Shown here one piece after another: positions 7,460 through 14,238 of a stretch of DNA of 38,914 bases. Every line of letters begins with the position of its first letter. The first letter of the stretch is position 1. The notes beneath the pieces were generated by a model. That model searched no databases, was not told the DNA's origin, and worked only from the letters and a program-made list of their open reading frames with translations. A program made the translations under genes and the position numbers. The DNA comes from Bacillota bacterium (GTDB lineage Bacteria; Bacillota; Clostridia; Peptostreptococcales; Anaerovoracaceae). Location of the stretch: positions 1 through 38,914 of the forward strand of contig JAFPXY010000039.1 in the NCBI GenBank assembly GCA_017394515.1, read 5' to 3'.

Positions 7460-8632
7460 ATGTCAAATAAGATCATATTTAGAAACGATGAGTTGAAGGA
7501 AGCGATCGCTCACTTCAACGAGGATTCCTGCGAGGAGACCTTTATCGAGGTGATCATCGCTCTGGCCAACACCTACCAGATGGGAGCGGTTTTCCCGGTG
7601 GCTGTTGATGGTGAAATGTTCAAGACCATAACCGATGAAGACGGAGAATTCCTTTCCATGTTCACAGACGTGGCAGAGGCTGATATGGGCCCGGATACGG
7701 ACCTGGCACTTCTCACCATTGAGGAACTTGCAGGAAACATAATGGCTGAAGAGGGATTGGCAGGCTTCATTATAAATCCTTTCACAGAGCCCGTGCTCGT
7801 GGACAGAGGAGCCATCAGAGCCATGGTTGATACGGCGGTTTCCGGCCCCTTCAAGGATGTGACTGTAAGCCTTGAGGACATGGACGTAACGGAGATGGTG
7901 GACCTTGCTTATGAGATCGAAAGAGGCGAGGGATACTATCTGGCAAACCCTGTGATTGCATCATCCATCTACCGCAACATCATAGACGATGACTTCGAAA
8001 TGATGCCTGACATGGACGAGCATGAAGAGCTGGAGGAATTCAAGGCTGCTCAGGCTCAGGCCATGAACAACCTGGGCGTGCTCTATATGACGGGCTACGG
8101 AGTGGACTTTGATGAAGCTGAGGCCAGGGAGCTCTTCGAGACAGCTGCCAAAAGGCTAAACACCAGCGCCATCTACAATCTTGGCGCCATGGATGAGGAT
8201 AGAGAGGACTATGAGAGCGCTGCAGCCAGATTCGAGCAGGCGGCCATCCTTGGAGATGCCAAGGCTTTGGCGGCTTATGCCAAACTGCTGCTCAAGGGCT
8301 TAGGAGTTCCTAAGGATGAGGAGAAAGCTTTCATGTACTTTAAGAAAGCTGCCGAATCCGAGGGAGGAGAAGCCGCTTACTATTACCTGGGACTCATCTA
8401 TGAAGAGGGTCTCTTAGGGGAAAAGGACAAAGAACTGGCCGGACACTACTTCGAACTCGGTGCTTCCGAGGGAGATGTTAAGGCCATGGACGGCTTCCAA
8501 AGAATTTTCGGCTTCCCTTATACAGATGATGATGAGGATGACGACGATTCAGATGATGAGTTGGAAGACGCCATAGATCTGGAAGAAATGATGTTCGACA
8601 TGTCCAAACTTCCCAGAGGACTTAAAAATTAA
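7460..8632 (+). CDS. SseB-like / Sel1-repeat protein
   Basis: This 390-residue protein has an N-terminal region (about 10-130) that resembles the SseB N-terminal domain, ending in the typical GFIINPFTEPVLVDR. Sel1-like repeats follow from about 200 to 350 (AMNNLGVLYMTGYGVDFDEAEARELFETAA, then ALAAYAKLLLKGLGVPKDEEKAFMYFKKAAE, then AAYYYLGLIYEEGLLGEKDKELAGHYFELGA). A strongly acidic segment (about 353-372) and a short tail end it. Sel1 repeats form alpha-solenoids for protein-protein contacts. No signal peptide is seen, so it is probably cytoplasmic. AGGGAGA sets the start. The partner and role are unknown; the domain pairing is inferred by eye. Confidence 0.82.
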   Translation: MSNKIIFRNDELKEAIAHFNEDSCEETFIEVIIALANTYQMGAVFPVAVDGEMFKTITDEDGEFLSMFTDVAEADMGPDTDLALLTIEELAGNIMAEEGLAGFIINPFTEPVLVDRGAIRAMVDTAVSGPFKDVTVSLEDMDVTEMVDLAYEIERGEGYYLANPVIASSIYRNIIDDDFEMMPDMDEHEELEEFKAAQAQAMNNLGVLYMTGYGVDFDEAEARELFETAAKRLNTSAIYNLGAMDEDREDYESAAARFEQAAILGDAKALAAYAKLLLKGLGVPKDEEKAFMYFKKAAESEGGEAAYYYLGLIYEEGLLGEKDKELAGHYFELGASEGDVKAMDGFQRIFGFPYTDDDEDDDDSDDELEDAIDLEEMMFDMSKLPRGLKN

Positions 8633-8693
8633 ATAATTATTGCTTTTGTAAAACCGTTGATAAATGGCGAAACGTATAAAGGAGAGATGATAG

Positions 8694-10205
8694 TTGTTCA
8701 AATTCTTCTCGCAGGAGAGGAAAACTGCCAGTGGAAGGCATACCCTCCTGATAGTGATATTGGTCATAGTCTGTGCTACAGTACTGACGCTTCTGCTGCC
8801 CGCTGATATCGAAAGCTACGGCGCGGCATCCCTGATTCCCGCCATATTCCTCATCGTATATATTTTTGCGACTCAGAGGATAATCGAAGCCCTGACCTTG
8901 GCGTCGCTTTTGGGCTTTATAATGGTATCCAGACCCGTAACAGTAGGTGAGGGAAGCTGGATAGGTAACATATTCATGAGCTTTTCTGATGGAATACTGG
9001 GGGTTATGATGAGCGAGGACATCGCTTGGCTCATCATCGTCTGCGGACTCATGGGAAGCTTGATCGCTCTCATCGAAAAGTCCGGAGGAGCTTATGCTTT
9101 TGGACAGTGGATATCCAAAAAAGCCAAAACCAAGAAGGCTTCACTCATGTGGACCTGGGTTTTGGGCGTAGTGATCTTCATCGATGACTATCTCAACTCC
9201 CTGACCGTTGGATCCTGCATGACCAAGCTTACAGACCAGCACAGAGTGCCGAGAGAGTTCCTGTCATACATAGTGGACTCCACGGCGGCGCCTTTATGTG
9301 TCATAATACCCATCAGTACCTGGGCTGTATTCTGCTCTAGGATATTGGAGACCAATGGCTGGGCGCCGGCAGGTGAGGGACTTATGTACTTCATCAAGAC
9401 CATACCTTTCAACTTCTACGGCTGGATCGCAGCTATCTGCGTTCCTCTGGTTATCCTCGGCATCGTGCCCATCTTCGGACCCATGAAAAAGGCCTTCAAG
9501 CGAGTTGAAGAGGGAGGGCCTCTGGCACCGCCGGATTCTGACAAGATCGACATCAGAGCCGGTAAGGACGATATCATTTACGAGAATCCCAGAATGATTA
9601 ACCTGTTTGCTCCTATCGCTGTTTTGGTAGGAGGAACCATCATTCTCGACTTTGACATGCAGATGGGCGTGCTGCTCACCATGGCCTTCGTCTTCGTGTT
9701 CTACTTGGTTCAGGGAGTCATGACTCCTGAGGAGTTCACGGACGTTGCTCTTGAAGGACTGAAAAACATGATCATGCCGCTCCTTCTCATGGTATTGGCA
9801 TTCCTCTTTGCCGACGTGAACAACCAGATCCATTTCACTTTATACGTCATCGAGACTGCGACCAAATTCGTAACTCCGCAGCTGATGCCACTGGTGGTAT
9901 TCATTGCTCTGGCCATCACGGAGTTCATCACAGGAACCAACTGGGGAATGTACATCATCGCGCTTCCCATCGTAATCCCTCTGGCCCAGTCCATCGGCTG
10001 CGATGTGACCCTGGCGGTGTCCGCTGTACTCTCAGCAGGAGTCTTCGGATCACACATCTGCTTCTATTCAGATGCTACGGTAATCACCTCAGCTGCCACC
10101 GGCTGTAACAACTTCAATCACGCCGTAACCCAGGCGCCCTTCGGCATAATGTGTGCGGGAGTTTCCGCACTGCTGTTCCTGGGGGCAGGGTTAATTGTCA
10201 ACTAA
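8694..10205 (+). CDS. NhaC-family Na+/H+ antiporter-like transporter
   Basis: A 503-residue polytopic membrane protein with about 11-12 hydrophobic segments. Signatures of the NhaC group are FIDDYLNSLTVGSCMTKLTDQHRVPREFLSYIVDSTAAPLCVIIPISTWA (about 163-213) and, near the C-terminus, TGTNWGMYIIALPIVIPL and SDATVITSAATG. Family members exchange sodium for protons; some relatives exchange malate/lactate or amino-acid ions, so the substrate is not certain. The start is TTG, chosen because GGAG sits 9 nt upstream and the nearby ATG is out of frame. A sodium antiporter fits with the sodium-pumping decarboxylase genes later in the window. A strong terminator follows. Confidence 0.88.
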   Translation: MFKFFSQERKTASGRHTLLIVILVIVCATVLTLLLPADIESYGAASLIPAIFLIVYIFATQRIIEALTLASLLGFIMVSRPVTVGEGSWIGNIFMSFSDGILGVMMSEDIAWLIIVCGLMGSLIALIEKSGGAYAFGQWISKKAKTKKASLMWTWVLGVVIFIDDYLNSLTVGSCMTKLTDQHRVPREFLSYIVDSTAAPLCVIIPISTWAVFCSRILETNGWAPAGEGLMYFIKTIPFNFYGWIAAICVPLVILGIVPIFGPMKKAFKRVEEGGPLAPPDSDKIDIRAGKDDIIYENPRMINLFAPIAVLVGGTIILDFDMQMGVLLTMAFVFVFYLVQGVMTPEEFTDVALEGLKNMIMPLLLMVLAFLFADVNNQIHFTLYVIETATKFVTPQLMPLVVFIALAITEFITGTNWGMYIIALPIVIPLAQSIGCDVTLAVSAVLSAGVFGSHICFYSDATVITSAATGCNNFNHAVTQAPFGIMCAGVSALLFLGAGLIVN

Positions 10206-10220
10206 AAATAAACAATTCAA

Positions 10221-10257
10221 AAGGCTGGCGCTTCATATGGCGCCAGCCTTAGTTTTT
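10221..10257. terminator. Terminator between antiporter and surface-protein genes
   Basis: An 11-bp perfect stem, AAGGCTGGCGC (10221-10231) with GCGCCAGCCTT (10240-10250), is followed by AGTTTTT. It lies between convergent genes and could act in both directions. Confidence 0.88.
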
Positions 10258-10278
10258 ATCGGGACTATTATTACTAAA

Positions 10279-11862
10279 CTATGAGTCCTGTACAAGATCA
10301 AAGAATACTCCGCCTGCTTCACTGATGGATACATCGAAGTACAAGCCGTCATACTTCACGCGGCATGTAACTACGCTGTTTTCTGTGTATAAGGTATTCG
10401 GTCTGCTGCTGGTCTCAAAGGCGATAAGTTTGGACTTGCCGGCTTTGATTGCTGAACTTGAGACCGTGCCGGTAAGAACCCCGGTGTCCTGGTTTACCGC
10501 ACTGAGTTTAAGGCTGCTGTTATAGGCCGTATTTTCAGGGCAATAGATCTGGGCACCCTTCGACAGGAAGGTGAGGGTGTAGTCACCATGGTTGGTTATA
10601 TTATAGCCGAAGTATGAGGTTTCGCTGGTATCTGTTAAGAAGCTTACCTCAAAGGAAGGTTCATGATAGTAGATGCGCATGTCAGCGGTCTTTTTGAACT
10701 TGGTATAAACCCTGCTTCCATCATTCAGATCCTTGAAGGCGCGTACCTTATATCCATAGTAAACCCTAAGGGGAACGGTCTGGGTATAGCTGCGCTTGGT
10801 CTTTGTCTCACCGAGCTTGGTCCAGGGCTCATTGTCGGTCACATAATATACTTCGTAACCGGCTGCGCCTTCCACCTTGCTCCAGGTGATCTTATTTACT
10901 CCGAAATCACTGTCTGCAAACTTCACCGTGCTAGGTGGATCAGCAAAATATACCGTCGAGCCTTTTTTGATGGTCTTATACTTCTTGCCTGACCAGTTGG
11001 AGTAGTATCTGGTGCCGCTCACGGTCTTATAGGCTCTGACGCGGAAGTAGTATTTGGTGTTCTTGGTGAGTTTTTTGATGGTGGTGGTGACCTTAGAACT
11101 ACCTTTGACATACTTGTTAAGAGCCTTGGAGAAGTCGCTTAAAGCGGAGTATTGGATTTGGTATCCGGTGACACTTCCGGCCACCTCGATCCAGATGAGG
11201 GTAGCAGCGTTGCTCTCGGTATTTGTAACACTCTCGATGGTCGGTTTCTTAGGGTAAACCTTGATGGTAGCTGTCTTATTCTTGGACTGCTTGTAATTGT
11301 CCGATTCAGCCGCATAGACTGTGATCTTAGCTTGCCCGATGCCCTTGATGGTGACCTTGCCTGCAGAAGAGACCTTCACGACTGAGGTATTGCTTGAAGT
11401 GTACTTCAGCTTGCCGTCACCGCTGGTCGTTGCCTTAAGGGTGAAAGCGGAATTTCCGAAGTACTTCTTATATGAAGTCGTTCCCAGGGTCACAGTCTGA
11501 GCTTTCTTAAGAATGTTGAACTGAGCACTCTTGGTTCCTGTGAAACCTCCGATTCCCTTGATGGTTACGGTAGCTGGGCCTGCGTTGAGATTGTCACTGT
11601 ATTCTGCGGTGTAATCTGTATTTACGACCAGGGTTTTATCACCGTAGGTCACCGTAAGTTCAGGAGTGATAGGATTGCCGGTATAAGTCTTATCGGATAT
11701 TGGGGCGATCTCACAGTTTGCCACATCGATCAGATCGCTGGGATCCGAAGGTATCTCCGGGAGGACGATGTCGCCGTCATCCGCGAAGGCTGTCATCGGC
11801 ATCAGAGATATGCAAAGAACTATACTCAGGACTATTATGAAAAGGCGTTTAGTTTTCATCAT
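10279..11862 (-). CDS. Secreted Ig-like/fibronectin III surface protein
   Basis: About 527 residues with a classic signal peptide: MMKTKR, then a hydrophobic stretch, then MPMTAFADD with a likely cut after AFA. Domains in order are: a beta domain of the kind seen in clostridial surface proteins (ISDKTYTGNPITPELTVTYGD... GFTGTKSAQFNIL, about 45-120); a bacterial Ig-like domain (YTSSNTSVVKVSSAGKVTIKGIGQAKITVYA); two fibronectin III-like domains (TKNTKYYFRVRAY... and VEGAAGYEVYYV...YYGYKVRAFKD); and a C-terminal domain of unknown type. No LPXTG motif or membrane anchor is seen. The start is set at the ATG 6 nt after AAAGGTGGG; an in-frame TTG farther upstream overlaps that ribosome site. It is probably an extracellular adhesion or wall-associated protein; the ligand is unknown. 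Confidence 0.85.
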   Translation of the reverse strand: MMKTKRLFIIVLSIVLCISLMPMTAFADDGDIVLPEIPSDPSDLIDVANCEIAPISDKTYTGNPITPELTVTYGDKTLVVNTDYTAEYSDNLNAGPATVTIKGIGGFTGTKSAQFNILKKAQTVTLGTTSYKKYFGNSAFTLKATTSGDGKLKYTSSNTSVVKVSSAGKVTIKGIGQAKITVYAAESDNYKQSKNKTATIKVYPKKPTIESVTNTESNAATLIWIEVAGSVTGYQIQYSALSDFSKALNKYVKGSSKVTTTIKKLTKNTKYYFRVRAYKTVSGTRYYSNWSGKKYKTIKKGSTVYFADPPSTVKFADSDFGVNKITWSKVEGAAGYEVYYVTDNEPWTKLGETKTKRSYTQTVPLRVYYGYKVRAFKDLNDGSRVYTKFKKTADMRIYYHEPSFEVSFLTDTSETSYFGYNITNHGDYTLTFLSKGAQIYCPENTAYNSSLKLSAVNQDTGVLTGTVSSSAIKAGKSKLIAFETSSRPNTLYTENSVVTCRVKYDGLYFDVSISEAGGVFFDLVQDS

Positions 11863-11911
11863 TTTAATCCCACCTTTCAAAATTTATATACAATGTTTTG
11901 ATGTTAACATA

Positions 11912-11940
11912 ATTATACAACATATATTTAGTGATTTCAA
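11912..11940 (-). promoter_or_regulatory. Promoter of the surface-protein gene
   Basis: On the minus strand TTGAAA, a 17-nt spacer and a consensus TATAAT give a good sigma-A promoter. The expected transcript start is near 11905, leaving a leader of about 43 nt. Confidence 0.78.
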
Positions 11941-11994
11941 TTGATAAAGCAAAATGCAGCCAATAATTATTATGAAAAAAATAAACTAAAGAAA

Positions 11995-12024
11995 TTGGTA
12001 TTTTTACAAATTTTGTGGTATAGT
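11995..12024 (+). promoter_or_regulatory. Promoter of the His-rich GTPase gene
   Basis: TTGGTA (11995-12000), an 18-nt spacer and TATAGT (12019-12024) with the extended TGG before it. The expected start is near 12031, right at the foot of the hairpin described next. Confidence 0.62.
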
Positions 12025-12034
12025 ATATTTTGGA

Positions 12035-12063
12035 GTTCTTTGGGGAGCGATTCACCAAGGAAC
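12035..12063 (+). promoter_or_regulatory. 5'-leader hairpin of the His-rich GTPase mRNA
   Basis: GTTCTTTGG (12035-12043) pairs with CCAAGGAAC (12055-12063): nine pairs, one of them G-U, with an 11-nt loop. It sits at the predicted 5' end of the transcript and 46 nt before the start codon. It may stabilise the mRNA or be a regulatory target. No T-run follows, so it is not a terminator. Confidence 0.5.
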
Positions 12064-12109
12064 CATAGATCAAGTTAAATAATTCTTTACATACAAGAGG
12101 TGATTTAAA

Positions 12110-13216
12110 ATGGCAAAAGTAGATATTTTCAGCGGTTTCCTTGGAGCTGGCAAGACAACTCTCATTAAGAAACTCATCGAGGAAGCTTACCAGGGGGAGC
12201 AGGTAGTCCTCATTGAAAACGAGTTCGGCGAGATCGGTATCGACGGAGGATTCCTCAAGGATTCCGGCGTTCAGATCAACGAGATGAATGCAGGCTGCAT
12301 CTGCTGCAGCTTGGTTGGCGACTTCAGCAAGTCCCTGGAGCAGGTTCTCGAGCAGTTCCACCCCGACAGGATACTCATCGAACCTTCCGGAGTTGGCAAA
12401 TTAAGCGACATCGTAGAGGCTGTTGAAAGACTTAACGACCCTAACCTTCAGCTCAACGGTTTCACCACCGTAGTTGACGCCAAGAAGGCTAAGGTATACA
12501 TGAAGAACTTCGGCGAGTTCTATAACAATCAGGTAGAACACGCATCCGCTATCATCCTGAGCCACACCAAGGGCATGGCTGAGGATAAGCTCAAGGCAGT
12601 TGTGGAACTCATGAGAGCCCACAACGATCATGCTACCATCATCACAACTGACTGGGATCAGCTGGATGGTAAGCAGATCCTGAAGGCCATGGAGAACAGA
12701 GACACTCTGGAGCAGGCCATCGAGCTTCTGGAAAAGGAGCACGAGGAGCATGAACACGATCATGATCACGAACACGAGCATCATCACCACCACGATCACG
12801 ATGATGACGACGATCACGATGAGCATGAGCATCACCATCACCACCATGACCATGGCGATGACGAAGAGTGTGATGATCCCGAGTGCAGCTGCCACGACCA
12901 CCATCATCACCATCATGGCCACGAAGGTCATCACCACGCTGATGAAGTCTTCGATTCCTTCGGCTATGAGACTGCAAAGAAATTCAACCCTGACTTCATC
13001 AAGGAATGCCTTGAGAAACTGGGAGATTTCGGCGAATACGGTCAGGTGCTTAGAGCTAAGGGCATCGTAGAGGCTGAAGACGGTCAGTGGATCCACTTCG
13101 ATTACGTACCCGGCGAACCCGACGTTAGATTTGGCTCTGCTGAAGTTACCGGCAGAATCGTGGTTATCGGAGCCGGAGTAGACGAAGACGCCGTTAAGGA
13201 ACTCTTCGGAATTTAA
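12110..13216 (+). CDS. COG0523 (CobW-like) GTPase with His-rich metal-binding region
   Basis: A G3E-family GTPase of the kind that delivers zinc, cobalt or other metals to target proteins. Walker A is GFLGAGKT at 9-16; the family metal motif CxCC is C63, C65, C66 in GCICCS; the switch-type EPSG lies at 91-94; SHTKG at 151-155 replaces the usual NKxD. Residues 211-276 contain about 32 His mixed with Asp and Glu, plus C254, C259 and C261, an unusually dense metal-binding stretch. The CobW C-terminal domain follows (about 280-368). RBS is AGAGGTG. A second COG0523-type gene follows after 26 nt. Zinc is the most likely metal, by analogy with YeiR/YciC/ZNG1 relatives, but nickel or cobalt cannot be excluded. 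Confidence 0.92.
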   Translation: MAKVDIFSGFLGAGKTTLIKKLIEEAYQGEQVVLIENEFGEIGIDGGFLKDSGVQINEMNAGCICCSLVGDFSKSLEQVLEQFHPDRILIEPSGVGKLSDIVEAVERLNDPNLQLNGFTTVVDAKKAKVYMKNFGEFYNNQVEHASAIILSHTKGMAEDKLKAVVELMRAHNDHATIITTDWDQLDGKQILKAMENRDTLEQAIELLEKEHEEHEHDHDHEHEHHHHHDHDDDDDHDEHEHHHHHHDHGDDEECDDPECSCHDHHHHHHGHEGHHHADEVFDSFGYETAKKFNPDFIKECLEKLGDFGEYGQVLRAKGIVEAEDGQWIHFDYVPGEPDVRFGSAEVTGRIVVIGAGVDEDAVKELFGI

Positions 13217-13242
13217 TATTTTGCATTTGGAGAATAATAAGA

Positions 13243-14193
13243 ATGAACAAAAGAGAAATACCTGTATATCTGTTTACCGGCTTCCTTGACGCGGGTAAGA
13301 CCACCTTTATCCAGGAGACCCTGGAGGATCCTAACTTCAACGACGGCCAGAAGACTCTTCTGATCGTGACTGAAGAGGGTGAGGTGGAGTACAGCCCCAT
13401 CAAGTTCGCATCATCCAACGTGAAGATCATGACCCTGGACGATGAGGAAGAACTGACGGAGACCTGGATGGTCAACGCTGCAGCCCTTTGCAACGCGGAG
13501 AAGGTAGTTATTGAATATAACGGCATGTGGGTGCTGGACCAGCTCTACAACAATCTTCCTGAGAACTGGACGGTTTATCAGGAGATGACTTTTGCTGATG
13601 CCAGAAACTTCGTGTCATACAACGACAACATGCGTCAGCTGGTCTACGATAAGATCAAGTCCACTGAGAGCATCGTCTTCAAGCACATGACCCGCGATAT
13701 GGATCAGATGCCTCTCCACAAGATCGTTCGTCAGGCCAACAGAAGATGTGACATCATCTACGAATACGGTCCCAACGAGATCGAGCTGGATAACATCGAG
13801 GATCCGCTGCCTTTCGATATCAACGCAAAGATCATCGACATCAAGGATCAGGATTACGCCATGTGGTATGCTGATATGAACGATAACGAGTCCAATTACT
13901 ACGGCAAGACCGTTCGCTTCAAGGGAAGAACTCTTCTTGGCGGCGGCCTGAAGCCCGACGAGTTCGTCATCGGCCGTCATATCATGACCTGCTGCGTTCA
14001 GGACATCCAGTTCGGCGGACTAGTTGCCAAGTGGCCCAAGTCCAGAGAGCTTGACCATGGCGGCTGGGTCATCATGACCGCTGAGATCGTAAGGGAGTAC
14101 AGTGACATGTACGAATCCGTCGGTCCTGTCTTCCACGTAAAGGAAGTCGTTAAGTGCGATCCTCCTGAAGAGGAAGTTGCAACTTTCTATTAA
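13243..14193 (+). CDS. COG0523-like GTPase fused to a YcgQ/DUF1980-like domain
   Basis: A 316-residue protein with a GTPase N-terminal half: Walker A GFLDAGKT at 13-20 and EYNGMW at 91-96 in the place where relatives have EPSG. The CxCC metal motif of the family is absent. From about 193 the sequence changes to a pattern that I recognise from the C-terminal half of YcgQ (TIGR03943/DUF1980): GKTVRFKG, then FVIGRHIMTCCVQD (C250, C251), then GWVIMTAEI. YcgQ works with the membrane permease YcgR (UPF0718) in Bacillus and is tied to zinc physiology. No such permease is in the window. The gene is 26 nt after the His-rich GTPase and surely co-transcribed. The domain match is from memory of family patterns, so the exact boundary is uncertain. 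Confidence 0.78.
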   Translation: MNKREIPVYLFTGFLDAGKTTFIQETLEDPNFNDGQKTLLIVTEEGEVEYSPIKFASSNVKIMTLDDEEELTETWMVNAAALCNAEKVVIEYNGMWVLDQLYNNLPENWTVYQEMTFADARNFVSYNDNMRQLVYDKIKSTESIVFKHMTRDMDQMPLHKIVRQANRRCDIIYEYGPNEIELDNIEDPLPFDINAKIIDIKDQDYAMWYADMNDNESNYYGKTVRFKGRTLLGGGLKPDEFVIGRHIMTCCVQDIQFGGLVAKWPKSRELDHGGWVIMTAEIVREYSDMYESVGPVFHVKEVVKCDPPEEEVATFY

Positions 14194-14203
14194 ACAAAAA
14201 ATA

Positions 14204-14232
14204 TTGACTGCCCTAAGCTGGGCAGTTATTAT
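14204..14232 (+). promoter_or_regulatory. Promoter placing transcription start on the ATG (leaderless)
   Basis: TTGACT (14204-14209), a 17-nt spacer and TATTAT (14227-14232). Counting from the -10, +1 falls on 14239, which is the A of the ATG. No Shine-Dalgarno sequence is present before that ATG. Confidence 0.65.
14207..14226 (+). terminator. Hairpin after the GTPase pair, inside the next promoter
   Basis: ACTGCCC (14207-14213) pairs with GGGCAGT (14220-14226), 7 bp with a 6-nt loop, followed by the T-rich TATTATTTTATT. It would end the GTPase operon. It fills the spacer of the next gene's promoter. Confidence 0.6.
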
Positions 14233-14238
14233 TTTATT

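Noticed and set aside
12401-13096. A 231-codon open frame on the minus strand rich in Val, Met and Ile
   Set aside because: It is the complement of His/Asp-rich codons of the GTPase gene, which turn into hydrophobic codons when read in reverse. It is not a membrane protein gene.
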